Shown here in pieces: positions 1-7,587 of a stretch of 64,000 nucleotides of DNA. Position numbers and translations under genes: made by a program. The stretch is from Nocardioides kongjuensis (lineage in GTDB: Bacteria; Actinomycetota; Actinomycetes; Propionibacteriales; Nocardioidaceae): positions 4,157,001 to 4,221,000 of the forward strand of contig NZ_JACCBF010000001.1 of NCBI RefSeq assembly GCF_013409625.1, read 5' to 3'. The stretch's first letter is position 1; each line of letters begins with the position of its first letter. The notes under the pieces were generated by a model. It saw nothing but the letters and a program-made list of their open reading frames with translations, was not told the origin of the DNA and did no database searches.

Positions 1-586
1 CGCCGAGGTCGAGGGTCCGGTGCAGCGTGCCGTCGTACCCGATCACCTGCGCCGTGCTGTCGCCGGCAGCAATGGTGATCTCGCCCGCTTCCGGCCCGAG
101 GGTGGCTCGAGGCTTGCCCGTCGCGGGGCAGGGCACGACCTCGCCACAGGTGAGCGTCGCGACAGGACCGGCCCGGCCCACGACGGCGAGACCTTCCGCT
201 GGGCTCGAGGGGTCGTCGCCGCCGAAGCGGATGACAGAGAGCCCGGTCGCCGAGACGGCGTCGAAGGAGAGCCAGTCGTAGCCGACCTCATCGCCCCCGA
301 GGTAGTGCTCGGCGCTGGTGACCCGACCGTTGAGCGGCAAGGGATCGATCGCGGTGTGCTCCTCGCTCGGCGTCGGTCCGACCGGCTGCGGTGAGCCGTT
401 CCCGTCGCGGGAGATCGCGAGCACGCCGGCCACGACGGCGAGGACGGCGGCCGCGGCGGCGAGGCCGGCGACGATGGTGTGGCGGTGGCGCCGGTCCCGC
501 GCGGCTTGCTCGATGGCGCGGTCGATGTCGCCGTACACGGGGACGGCGGGGGTGATCTCGTCGAAGGTGTCGCGCAGCCTGCTCAT
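1..586 (-). CDS. Membrane-anchored protein downstream of ECF sigma factor, partial
   Basis: The frame is open from the ATG at 586 to the left edge, so the C-terminus is missing (about 195 residues visible). A short basic cytoplasmic N-terminus (MSRLRDTFDEITP at its start) leads to one hydrophobic helix at about residues 38-58, rich in Ala and Val, and then to a probable extracellular domain. The ATG overlaps the sigma factor stop in an ATGA, so the two genes are translationally coupled. By position and topology it could be an anti-sigma factor or the signalling partner of the sigma factor. No zinc-binding anti-sigma motif is visible in the part seen, so the role is inferred from context only. 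Confidence 0.75.
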   Translation of the reverse strand, partial: MSRLRDTFDEITPAVPVYGDIDRAIEQAARDRRHRHTIVAGLAAAAAVLAVVAGVLAISRDGNGSPQPVGPTPSEEHTAIDPLPLNGRVTSAEHYLGGDEVGYDWLSFDAVSATGLSVIRFGGDDPSSPAEGLAVVGRAGPVATLTCGEVVPCPATGKPRATLGPEAGEITIAAGDSTAQVIGYDGTLHRTLDLG

Positions 587-1089
587 GACTCCGCTCCCTC
601 GAACTCGGCCACCACGTCCGGAACCAGCTCGCGCAGCCGCTGCAGTGCGACCCGGGTCTGCGACTTCACCGTGTTCGGGCTGATGCCGAGCGCGGCGGCG
701 GCCTGGGCCTCGGTGAGGTCCTCGTAGAACCGCAGCACCAGGAGGGCGCGCTGCTTGGGCGTGAGCCGGGCCAGCGCGGCTGCGAAGGTCAGCCGGTCGC
801 CGGCCGCGCCGGCCTCATCGCCGACCGGCGTCTCAGGGGGTGACGCCCAGGGCAGCTCGAGGAGCCGCCGTCGTCTCCAGCCGTCGACGAACCGGCTGTA
901 GAGGATCCTGCGGACGTAGGCCTCCGGATCCACGGTGCCGGACTTCTGCCAGCGCCGGACCAGCACCACGTAGGTGTCCTGGACCAGGTCCTCGGCCGCC
1001 TGGTGGTCACCCGTGAGCAGGTAGGCCGCCCGGGAGAGCGCGGCCCCGCGCGCCGAGACGAACTCCCTGAGCTCGACCTCCCGGTCCAT
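583..1089 (-). CDS. SigE-family ECF RNA polymerase sigma factor
   Basis: 168 aa, the usual length of a two-domain extracytoplasmic-function sigma factor. Region 2 is at the N-terminus (LLTGDHQAAEDLVQDTYV, the core-binding and -10 recognition part) and region 4 at the C-terminus (LTEAQAAAALGISPNTVKSQ, the -35 recognition helix-turn-helix). The ATG at 1089 has a GAGGAGAG ribosome site a few bases upstream. It overlaps the membrane protein gene downstream by 4 bp, the typical sigma plus regulator arrangement. The triggering signal cannot be told from sequence. Confidence 0.93.
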   Translation of the reverse strand: MDREVELREFVSARGAALSRAAYLLTGDHQAAEDLVQDTYVVLVRRWQKSGTVDPEAYVRRILYSRFVDGWRRRRLLELPWASPPETPVGDEAGAAGDRLTFAAALARLTPKQRALLVLRFYEDLTEAQAAAALGISPNTVKSQTRVALQRLRELVPDVVAEFEGAES

Positions 1090-1191
1090 GGGACCACTCT
1101 CCTCGTCCGGATTCCCCTGTCATCCCTTGAACGAGGGAACGGCTCCCCGCGGGTGGGGACGGACCGGGCGTGGGTCGACGCGTCGCCGCGG

Positions 1192-1656
1192 TCAGGGACG
1201 CTGGGTGAGCCAGCCGGGCAGGTCGCCGACCGGGCGGTCGCCGGCGATCGTGGCGAGCGCGTCGACCAGGGCGTCGTACCGGGTCGGGCCGAGCTGGTGG
1301 CGCCAGCGCTCCGCAACGCGCTCGAACCCGGCCTCGCTGGCGACCAGGAGGTCCTCGGCGCGGGGCGTGCGGCGCAGCCGCACGGCCCGCCGGTCGCCGG
1401 GGACCGGCTCCCGGGTGAGGTAGCCGGCCTTCTCCAGCCCGGCGGCCGTCTTCGCTGCGGCCTGCTTCGTGACGCCGAGGCGCTGGCCCAGCTCGTTGAT
1501 CGTGCAGCCGTCGGGGCCGATCGCCTGGAGGGCGAAGCCGTGCAGCGGTCGGGCCTCGGGGTGACCCTGCTCGGCGAGCTCGAGGTGGAGGGCGTCGACG
1601 CCGTCGCGGAAGGCACCGGCGAGCAGCAGGACCACGCGCCACGCGGGCTCGCCCAC
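1192..1656 (-). CDS. MarR-family transcriptional regulator
   Basis: 154 aa with a winged helix-turn-helix typical of MarR (INELGQRLGVTKQAAAKTAA, then the wing with DRRAVRLR). I chose the GTG at 1656 because AGGAGGTGG lies just upstream; a TTG at 1689 is in frame but has no ribosome site and would place the start inside the operator. The gene is divergent from a cupin gene, and the space between holds two palindromes that it probably binds. A further related pair stands in front of the YceI gene. Ligand unknown; MarR proteins often sense phenolics or oxidants, but nothing here proves that. Confidence 0.9.
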   Translation of the reverse strand: MGEPAWRVVLLLAGAFRDGVDALHLELAEQGHPEARPLHGFALQAIGPDGCTINELGQRLGVTKQAAAKTAAGLEKAGYLTREPVPGDRRAVRLRRTPRAEDLLVASEAGFERVAERWRHQLGPTRYDALVDALATIAGDRPVGDLPGWLTQRP

Positions 1657-1686
1657 GACTCCACCTCCTGCTCCAGACCTGATCGA

Positions 1687-1745
1687 CAACCTGGTTGACG
1701 GTAGCGCACCTGAAGCCTACCGTGATGGACAACCACATTGTCTAT
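1687..1745. promoter_or_regulatory. Divergent operator region for MarR and cupin gene
   Basis: Two inverted repeats lie between the divergent genes. CAACC-T-GGTTG occupies 1687-1697. A longer one, ATGGACAA and TTGTCTAT around a 5-base spacer, occupies 1725-1745 with 7 of 8 arm bases paired. Their GTTG/CAAC half sites recur upstream of YceI at 2174-2219, which suggests one regulator, most simply the adjacent MarR protein. Confidence 0.6.
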
Positions 1746-1759
1746 CTCTGAGGAGCACC

Positions 1760-2146
1760 ATGTCCGCTCTCAAGACCGCCCGCGCCGACGCGCGGGTCAC
1801 CACCACGCCGAACGCGACGATGACCACGCTCGCCTCGCCGACCCAGGGTGGCTCTGGCGCGCTGAGCATGTGGCGCGTCGACATGGCGGCCGGCCAGTCG
1901 GGGCCCGAGCACGTCTTCGACGTCGAGCAGGCCTGGCACCTGCTGGACGGGGCGGCCGCGGTCGTCGTCGACGGGCGGACGATCGAGCTGAGTGCCGGCG
2001 ACACCGTCGTCGTCCCCGCCGGCAGTCCTCGGCAGGTCAGTACGACGGCCGGTGCCGCCTTCGTCGTCGCCGGGCCGGCCGGCGGGCTGGCCACCCCGCT
2101 CGGTGGTGGGACGCCCGAGCCGGTCGCGCCCGCCTGGATCCAGTGA
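1760..2146 (+). CDS. Cupin-domain protein
   Basis: 128 aa, one small beta-barrel cupin domain. The second half shows the turn pattern DGAAAVVVDGRTIELSAGDT followed by VVPAG, typical of cupin motif regions, but the usual two-His-one-Glu metal set is incomplete. The ATG has GAGGAG upstream. Divergent from the MarR gene and so probably its target. The function is not assignable; small cupins range from enzymes to sensors. Confidence 0.82.
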   Translation: MSALKTARADARVTTTPNATMTTLASPTQGGSGALSMWRVDMAAGQSGPEHVFDVEQAWHLLDGAAAVVVDGRTIELSAGDTVVVPAGSPRQVSTTAGAAFVVAGPAGGLATPLGGGTPEPVAPAWIQ

Positions 2147-2173
2147 CCCCCGTGAGCGGCGTCACCGGCCAAG

Positions 2174-2219
2174 TAGTTGAAACGGCAACCTATTTGGGAG
2201 ATGGTTGACCCATCAACCA
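2174..2219. promoter_or_regulatory. Operator-like palindromes upstream of YceI
   Basis: GTTG and CAAC separated by 6 bases sit at 2176-2189. A perfect repeat, TGGTTGA and TCAACCA around CCCA, spans 2202-2219, about 28 bp before the YceI start. The half sites match those in the MarR/cupin promoter. I infer a shared MarR regulon. Confidence 0.6.
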
Positions 2220-2247
2220 AAGTCCTACTGCTTCAGGAGCCAGCACC

Positions 2248-2802
2248 ATGAGCGAGTCCACCGCCCTCACCGACATCACCGGCGACTACACCCTCGACGT
2301 CGCGCACAGCCGCCTCGGCTTCGTGGCCCGGCACGCGGTGGTCACCAAGGTCCGCGGCCAGTTCACCGACTGGAACGCGACCGCCCACATCGACACCGCC
2401 AACCCCGCCGCGTCCTCGGTCACCGTGACCATCAACCCGGCCAGCGTCTCGACCGGGTCCGCGGACCGTGACGGCCACCTGACCTCGCCGGACTTCTTCG
2501 ACACCGCCGCGTTCCCGGAGTGGACGTTCGTCTCCACGAACGTCTCGCGTGAGGGTGACGAGTGGACCATCACCGGCGACCTGACGATCAAGGACGTCAC
2601 CAAGCCGGTCACCATCGAGTTCGAGGAGAACGGCTCGGCGAAGGACCCGTTCGGCAACGTCCGCGTCGGGTTCGAGGGTGAGGTGACCGTCAACCGCAAG
2701 GACTGGGGCCTGACCTGGAACGCCGCGCTCGAGACCGGCGGCGTGCTCGTGTCGGAGAAGATCAAGCTCGAGTTCGACATCTCCGCCATCAAGAACGCCT
2801 GA
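2248..2802 (+). CDS. YceI-family lipocalin-like protein
   Basis: 184 aa, full length for YceI. It begins with the family signature (GDYTLDVAHSRLGFVARHAV) and has the VNRKDWGLTWN motif near the C-terminus. YceI proteins form a lipocalin-like barrel that binds isoprenoid or other hydrophobic ligands. There is no signal peptide, so this one is cytoplasmic, unlike E. coli YceI. GGAG precedes the ATG. The MarR-type palindromes upstream tie it to the neighbouring regulator, and a strong hairpin follows it. Confidence 0.93.
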   Translation: MSESTALTDITGDYTLDVAHSRLGFVARHAVVTKVRGQFTDWNATAHIDTANPAASSVTVTINPASVSTGSADRDGHLTSPDFFDTAAFPEWTFVSTNVSREGDEWTITGDLTIKDVTKPVTIEFEENGSAKDPFGNVRVGFEGEVTVNRKDWGLTWNAALETGGVLVSEKIKLEFDISAIKNA

Positions 2803-2817
2803 CCCACGAGGTCATCG

Positions 2818-2850
2818 ACGGCCCGTCGCGCGCAACGCGCGGCGGGCCGT
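2818..2850 (+). terminator. Terminator hairpin after YceI
   Basis: ACGGCCCG (2818-2825) pairs with CGGGCCGT (2843-2850), and CGCGCG pairs internally with CGCGCG around a CAA loop. TGTCGTCG follows rather than a T run, which is common for high-GC actinobacterial terminators. Confidence 0.7.
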
Positions 2851-2966
2851 TGTCGTCGTACGCCGAGATCCCGGCTCCCGGGCCTGTCGCGCCGCTGCGA
2901 GCAGTGCCAGTCTCGAAGGTGCGTCCCGCGACCCGCGCCCGACGCACCTACGTGAGGAGCCCCTCC

Positions 2967-3536
2967 ATGAGCACGTACCAGGTCGGATACTTCGTCGGCA
3001 GCCTCTCCTCGACCTCGATCAACCGGATCCTCAGCCGGGCCCTGATCAACCTGGCGCCGCCGGACCTCGCGTTCACCGAGATCCCGATCGGCAACCTGCC
3101 GCTCTACAGCCCGGACTTCGACGCCGACTACCCGCCCGAGGCGCGGGCTCTCAAGGACGCCATCGCCGCGTCGGACGCCGTCTTGTTCATCACCCCGGAG
3201 TACAACCGGTCGATCCCCGGCGCGCTGAAGAACGCGATCGACTGGGCCTCGCGGCCGTGGGGCCAGAACTCCTTCGACCACGTGCCGGCCGGCGTGATCG
3301 GCGCCTCGATCGGCCAGATCGGGACGGCTGTCGCGCAGCAGAGCCTGCGCGGCGTGCTCAGCTTCTGCAACGCGCGCCAGATGACCGCACCCGAGGCCTA
3401 CATCTACTTCAACCCCGACGTGTACGTCGACGGGCAGGTCACCGACGAGGCGACGGCGGACTTCCTGCGCGGCTACCTCACGGAGTTCCGTGACCACGTC
3501 GAGCGCGTGCTGACCGTGCTGCCCCGCAACACCTAG
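2967..3536 (+). CDS. NADPH-dependent FMN reductase / NAD(P)H:quinone reductase-like flavoprotein
   Basis: 189 aa flavodoxin-fold protein. The FMN-phosphate loop is near the N-terminus (GSLSSTSINR), and the family motif FITPEYNRSIPGALKNAID is at about residues 73-91. Such enzymes reduce FMN, quinones or azo compounds with NADPH. The ATG at 2967 is chosen for its GAGGAG site; an upstream extension lacks one. It follows YceI after a hairpin, so it probably has its own promoter within 2851-2960. Confidence 0.9.
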   Translation: MSTYQVGYFVGSLSSTSINRILSRALINLAPPDLAFTEIPIGNLPLYSPDFDADYPPEARALKDAIAASDAVLFITPEYNRSIPGALKNAIDWASRPWGQNSFDHVPAGVIGASIGQIGTAVAQQSLRGVLSFCNARQMTAPEAYIYFNPDVYVDGQVTDEATADFLRGYLTEFRDHVERVLTVLPRNT

Positions 3537-3539
3537 GAA

Positions 3540-3578
3540 CCGATGACAGGCGCCGATGACAGGCACCGATGCTAGGCA
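3540..3578. repeat. Three tandem 13-bp repeats
   Basis: CCGATGACAGGCG, CCGATGACAGGCA and CCGATGCTAGGCA follow each other directly between the FMN reductase and the transporter. The third copy contains the transporter stop codon (minus-strand TAG at 3572-3574), so slippage here would alter its C-terminal end. Confidence 0.8.
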
Positions 3579-4537
3579 TCGACCGCTGCGGCCACGGGGC
3601 GCAGCTGGACGACGCCGAGGAGGTCAGCCGGCTGCTCGCGGAGCACGGCAGGCCGGACCGGCGCCGGTCGTGGCGCCGCGTTGAAGCCGATCACCCCGGC
3701 GACGACGAGCACCAGCGCCACGGCCAGGCCGGTCCCGATCGCCTCACCGAGCAGGGGTACGGCGGCCACGGCGGTCACGACCGGGCTGAGCGCGCCGCCC
3801 ACGGCGGCGACACCGCCGCCGAGCGCACGGACGGCGTGGGTGTAGCAGAGCGTGGAGAGCAGGCCGGTGCCGATGCCCTGGAGGACGACGAACGACAGCA
3901 GGTCGGTGGGGCGCACCGACCCGGCGAGGAGGTGGGAGGGCGCCAGGCCGCTCCCCACCAGCGCGAGTGCGGCCAGTGTCGAGCCGGCGCACACGGCGAC
4001 GACGATCTCGAGCGGCCTCAACGAGGTGCGCTGCAGGCCCAGCGTGTAGACCGCCCAGACCGCACCTGCCACCAGCAGGACGGTGATCCCGCTCGGTCCC
4101 GCGCCGTCGCCGATCATCGTCGCGCTCGCGACGACGCCGGCCACGATCGCGCCGAGCGAGGCCCAGGCCCGCGGTGACACCCGGCGCTGCCCGAGCAGGA
4201 GCAGGGTGACGAACAGTGGAACCGTGCCCGGGACGAGCAGGCCGGTGAGGCCGGCGCTGGTCAGTTGCGCACCGAGCGCGAACAGCAGGTAGTGCGGCAG
4301 GCCGCCGGCCAGCAGCAGCGCGACGGTCGCGCAGCGCTCGCGGGCGAGCGCCCGCACGGTGCGGGGGAGGAGCGGCGCCAGCACCAGCAGCGGTACGGCG
4401 AAGCGCACCAACGCGGCGTCCTGCTCGGTCAGGGAGGAGCCGCCGATCGCCCGCGAGGACAGGGCGAAGGACGCCCACAGCAGCACGGTCGCCGCCAGCG
4501 CGACGTACCCCGACCTCCTCCTACCGCTCTCGTCCAC
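3572..4537 (-). CDS. EamA/DMT-family exporter
   Basis: 321 aa, about ten hydrophobic helices in two EamA repeats, the usual length for drug/metabolite superfamily permeases. The GTG at 4537 fits the start of the first helix. It has no ribosome site, but a TAATCT -10 box lies exactly 7 bp upstream, which points to a leaderless mRNA. A longer frame exists upstream but would run into the divergent Lrp gene. The Lrp/AsnC regulator next to it suggests export of an amino acid or related metabolite; that is inference. Confidence 0.9.
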   Translation of the reverse strand: MDESGRRRSGYVALAATVLLWASFALSSRAIGGSSLTEQDAALVRFAVPLLVLAPLLPRTVRALARERCATVALLLAGGLPHYLLFALGAQLTSAGLTGLLVPGTVPLFVTLLLLGQRRVSPRAWASLGAIVAGVVASATMIGDGAGPSGITVLLVAGAVWAVYTLGLQRTSLRPLEIVVAVCAGSTLAALALVGSGLAPSHLLAGSVRPTDLLSFVVLQGIGTGLLSTLCYTHAVRALGGGVAAVGGALSPVVTAVAAVPLLGEAIGTGLAVALVLVVAGVIGFNAAPRPAPVRPAVLREQPADLLGVVQLRPVAAAVDA

Positions 4538-4544
4538 GGCGGCA

Positions 4545-4550
4545 AGATTA
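4545..4550 (-). promoter_or_regulatory. -10 box of leaderless DMT exporter gene
   Basis: TAATCT on the minus strand fits the actinobacterial TANNNT pattern and ends 7 bases before the GTG. This is the normal spacing for leaderless transcripts in actinobacteria. Confidence 0.5.
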
Positions 4551-4619
4551 GGGAAATCGACGCGGCATACGATTGCGGAAAATGCCCAACAGTGGCCGAT
4601 CTGTAGCAGGATCTGCCAC

Positions 4620-5084
4620 ATGACGGCCCTCGACGCGATCGACCAGCACATCCTGCTCGAGCTGCAGCTCGACGGCCGTCTCACCAACCAGGAGCTCGCC
4701 GACCGGGTCGGGCTCTCGCCGTCGCCGTGCCTGCGCCGGGTGCGGGCGCTGGAGCAGGCCGGGGTGATCACCGGCTACCGCGCCGTCGTCGCGCCGGAGA
4801 CCGTCGGCCTGGCGATCACCGCCTTCGTCCGGCTGACCCTGTCGTCGCACGCCTCCGAGGTCGTCGACGCGGTCGAGCGCGAACTGCGGGACGTCCCGGA
4901 GATCACCGAGGCCTACCTGCTCGCCGGCGACGCCGACTACCTCGTCAAGGTCGTGGTCGCGTCGTTCCCTGCCTACGAGGCGTTCCTCCGCGACCGGCTC
5001 CGGGGGATCCCGTCGCTCGCCTCGATCGAGACCACCTTCGCCTTCGGCACGACGAAGGACGTCTCGCCGCTCGCGATCAGCTGA
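4620..5084 (+). CDS. Lrp/AsnC-family transcriptional regulator
   Basis: 154 aa: an N-terminal helix-turn-helix (LTNQELADRVGLSPSPCLRR, residues about 20-39) and a C-terminal RAM domain that binds amino acids and drives oligomers. The start is set by the family-typical opening MTALDAIDQHILLELQLDGR. Divergent from the DMT exporter by 82 bp, the classic layout of an Lrp regulator and its amino-acid exporter. It overlaps the LysR gene tail to tail by 8 bp. Confidence 0.93.
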   Translation: MTALDAIDQHILLELQLDGRLTNQELADRVGLSPSPCLRRVRALEQAGVITGYRAVVAPETVGLAITAFVRLTLSSHASEVVDAVERELRDVPEITEAYLLAGDADYLVKVVVASFPAYEAFLRDRLRGIPSLASIETTFAFGTTKDVSPLAIS

Positions 5085-6003
5085 GCGGCAGCCGGTCGGG
5101 CCCGGTCGCGAACGCGGCAGCGAAGTCGAGCACGGCGGCGGTCCGGAAGCAGTTGTCGACGAGCGGGGCCTGGCGCCGGTCCTCCGAGGCGATCATGGAC
5201 ACCACCGAGTAGGCGTCCTTGTCGGTCAGCGCGAGATAGCGGATCCCCGGCAGGTGGAGCGCCCGGAGCGAGTCGGGGACGATCGCGACGCCCTGCTGCG
5301 CGGCGACCAGACCGAGGATGGTCGGGAACTGGACGGCCTCCTGGGCCACCTCGAGCTCGACCCCGGCGCGCCGGCACAGGGCGGCGATGTGGTCGTAGAG
5401 CCGCGAGACCTGTCGCCGGGGGAAGACCACGAAACGCTCGCCGGCGAGGTCGGCGATCCGGATCCGGCCCTGCTCGGACAGCCGGTGGTTGACCGGGACG
5501 GCGGCGACGAGCGGCTCCTTGGCGAGCGGCTGGCTCACGAAGCCCTCCAGCGGCGCCATCTCCCGGGCGACGCCGATGTCGATGCGGCCCTCGCGGATGT
5601 CCTCGATCTGGCGATCGGTGGTGCCCTCCTCGAGGGTGAGGTGCAGTCGCGGCCAGCGCTCCTGGAGTGCCAGGACCAGGGTGGGCAGCACCTGCAGGGC
5701 CGCCGAGCTCACGAAGCCCAGGCGCAGCAGGCCGGTCTCGCCGTCGGCGGCGTGCCGGACGGCGGCCAGCGTGTAGTCGACGTCCGCGAGCACCCGCCGC
5801 GCCTCGGCCAGGAGCACCCTGCCGGTGTCGGTGAGCTCCACGGACCGGGTGGTGCGGTGGAAGAGGGTCGTCTTCAGCTCGTGCTCCAGCCGGCGGATCT
5901 GCTGGCTCAGTGCCGGCTGCGCGATGTGGAGACGTTCGGCGGCACGGTTGAAGTGCATGTCCTCGGCCACGGCGACGAAGTAGCGAAGCTGACGGAGTTC
6001 CAC
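5077..6003 (-). CDS. LysR-family transcriptional regulator
   Basis: 308 aa, full length. The N-terminal winged helix is textbook (MELRQLRYFVAVAEDMHFNR, then AQPALSQQIRRLE), and a periplasmic-binding-like effector domain follows. The residue pattern is close to the CatM/BenM type. It is divergent from the aldehyde dehydrogenase operon by 111 bp and is the likely activator of that cluster. Its effector is probably the substrate or an intermediate of the pathway, unknown. Confidence 0.93.
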   Translation of the reverse strand: MELRQLRYFVAVAEDMHFNRAAERLHIAQPALSQQIRRLEHELKTTLFHRTTRSVELTDTGRVLLAEARRVLADVDYTLAAVRHAADGETGLLRLGFVSSAALQVLPTLVLALQERWPRLHLTLEEGTTDRQIEDIREGRIDIGVAREMAPLEGFVSQPLAKEPLVAAVPVNHRLSEQGRIRIADLAGERFVVFPRRQVSRLYDHIAALCRRAGVELEVAQEAVQFPTILGLVAAQQGVAIVPDSLRALHLPGIRYLALTDKDAYSVVSMIASEDRRQAPLVDNCFRTAAVLDFAAAFATGPDRLPLS

Positions 6004-6012
6004 GGGATTAAG

Positions 6013-6040
6013 AATGATTCATTACCAATGTAGTGGCAAT
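6013..6040. promoter_or_regulatory. Candidate LysR binding region
   Basis: AATGA-T-TCATT (6013-6023) overlaps a second inverted repeat, ATTACCA and TGGCAAT around 6 bases (6021-6040, 6 of 7 arm pairs). Both lie in the LysR/aldehyde dehydrogenase intergenic region, where LysR proteins normally bind. Confidence 0.45.
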
Positions 6041-6114
6041 AGATACTTCCGATCGATCCCCCACGCTCCTACCGTCGGAGGTCAGGACACACCGGCCGAG
6101 CACGAGGAGCACCG

Positions 6115-7587
6115 ATGGCATCGCCCACCCCACTGACCCTCCGTCACCTCATCGACGGAGCCTGGATCGAGGGAGACGGCCCCAGCGCGGCCAGCACCGA
6201 TCCGGCGAGCGGCGGCGTCGTCGCGACCTACCGCGAGGCGGGGGTGGACCTGGTGGCCAAGGCCGTCGCGGCCGCCGGCCACGCCACCTCCGACTGGGAC
6301 CGTCGCGGCGTCCTCGCCCGCGGCCAGGTCCTGCGTCGCGCCGCCCTGCTCCTGGCCGAGCGCGCCGAGGACGTCGCCGTGCTGATGACCCGCGAGCAGG
6401 GCAAGACCCTCGCCGAGTCGCGCGGCGAGGTGGGCGCCACGATCGAGACGCTGCACTACCACGCGGAGTCCGCACGCCGTCCCGACGGAGCGACGTACCC
6501 CTCCTCGCACCCGGACGAGGTCGTGCGCACCGTGCGACGGCCGGTGGGGCCGGTCGCGGTCATCACGCCGTGGAACTTCCCGTTGCAGATCCCGGCCTGG
6601 AAGATCGCGCCGGCGCTGGTGCACGGCAACCCCGTGGTCTGGAAGCCCGCGAGCGACACCCCGGCCGTCGCCGTTGTGTTCGCCGAGGTCCTCGCCGAGG
6701 CCGGTGTGCCCGCGGGTGTGCTCAACCTGGTGCTCGGCCCCGGCGCGATCGGCGCGGTGCTCGTCGACAGTCCCGAGATCGCCGCCGTCACCTTCACCGG
6801 CTCGGTGCCCGTCGGCCACGCCATCCGCGACCGGGTGGTGCCGCGGGGCGCGAAGCTGCAGATGGAGCTGGGCGGTCACAACGCCGCGATCGTCCTCCCT
6901 GACGCCGACATCGCCTCGGCGGCCGACGCGATCGTCTCCGCGTCGATGGCGAGCACCGGCCAGAAGTGCACGGCGACCCGGCGCGTGATCGCCGTGGGAG
7001 ACGTGTACGACGACCTGCGGGCCGCGCTCGTCGAGCGGGTCGCGGCGCTCCGGGTCGGCCCGGGCCTCGACCCCGGGAGCCAGATCGGCCCGCTGGTCTC
7101 CGAGCGGGCGCGCAGCGAGGTCGCCGCGGCCGTCGAGCAGGCGATCACCGAGGGAGCCGAGGTCGCCGCCCGCGCGGCGGAGCCGGACTCGACCGGGCAC
7201 TACCTCGCGCCCACCCTGCTCGTGGGACGACCCGCGCTGACGATCTGTCGTGAGGAGGTCTTCGGGCCGGTCACCACGCTGCTGCGCGCCGAGGACCTCG
7301 ACGCGGCCATCGCGCTGGCCAACGGCACGGCGTTCGGCCTGACCGCCTCGGTGTTCACCCGCGACGAGCGGGCCGCGCGTCGCTGCGTCGACGAGCTCGT
7401 CGCCGGCCTGGTCAAGGTGAACGCCCCCTCGACCGGATCCGAGATCCACGCACCCTTCGGGGGTCTGCGCGACTCGTCGTACCACGCACCGCGCGAGCAG
7501 AGCAGCGACGCCGCGGCCGAGTTCTTCACCATCACCAAGACCGCCTACCTGAGGCTGGCACCCGACGCGGTGGGGGGACGGTCGTGA
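6115..7587 (+). CDS. NAD(P)-dependent aldehyde dehydrogenase
   Basis: 490 aa, full-length ALDH. The catalytic Cys is residue 285 (GQKCTATRR) and the general-base Glu is residue 251 (LQMELGGHN); the PWNFP motif is also present. The sequence is closest in feel to the semialdehyde dehydrogenase branch (succinate or alpha-ketoglutarate semialdehyde type), which oxidises a carboxylated aldehyde. It leads an operon and overlaps the next gene in GTGA. GAGGAG precedes the ATG. The exact substrate is not readable. Confidence 0.92.
   Translation: MASPTPLTLRHLIDGAWIEGDGPSAASTDPASGGVVATYREAGVDLVAKAVAAAGHATSDWDRRGVLARGQVLRRAALLLAERAEDVAVLMTREQGKTLAESRGEVGATIETLHYHAESARRPDGATYPSSHPDEVVRTVRRPVGPVAVITPWNFPLQIPAWKIAPALVHGNPVVWKPASDTPAVAVVFAEVLAEAGVPAGVLNLVLGPGAIGAVLVDSPEIAAVTFTGSVPVGHAIRDRVVPRGAKLQMELGGHNAAIVLPDADIASAADAIVSASMASTGQKCTATRRVIAVGDVYDDLRAALVERVAALRVGPGLDPGSQIGPLVSERARSEVAAAVEQAITEGAEVAARAAEPDSTGHYLAPTLLVGRPALTICREEVFGPVTTLLRAEDLDAAIALANGTAFGLTASVFTRDERAARRCVDELVAGLVKVNAPSTGSEIHAPFGGLRDSSYHAPREQSSDAAAEFFTITKTAYLRLAPDAVGGRS

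Noticed and set aside
3540..3578. CRISPR array
   Set aside because: The repeats are 13 bp, adjoining and without spacers; no cas genes are present anywhere in the window.
4538..4771. N-terminal extension of the DMT exporter
   Set aside because: It would overlap the divergent Lrp gene by 150 bp and adds a non-membrane segment unlike the family.
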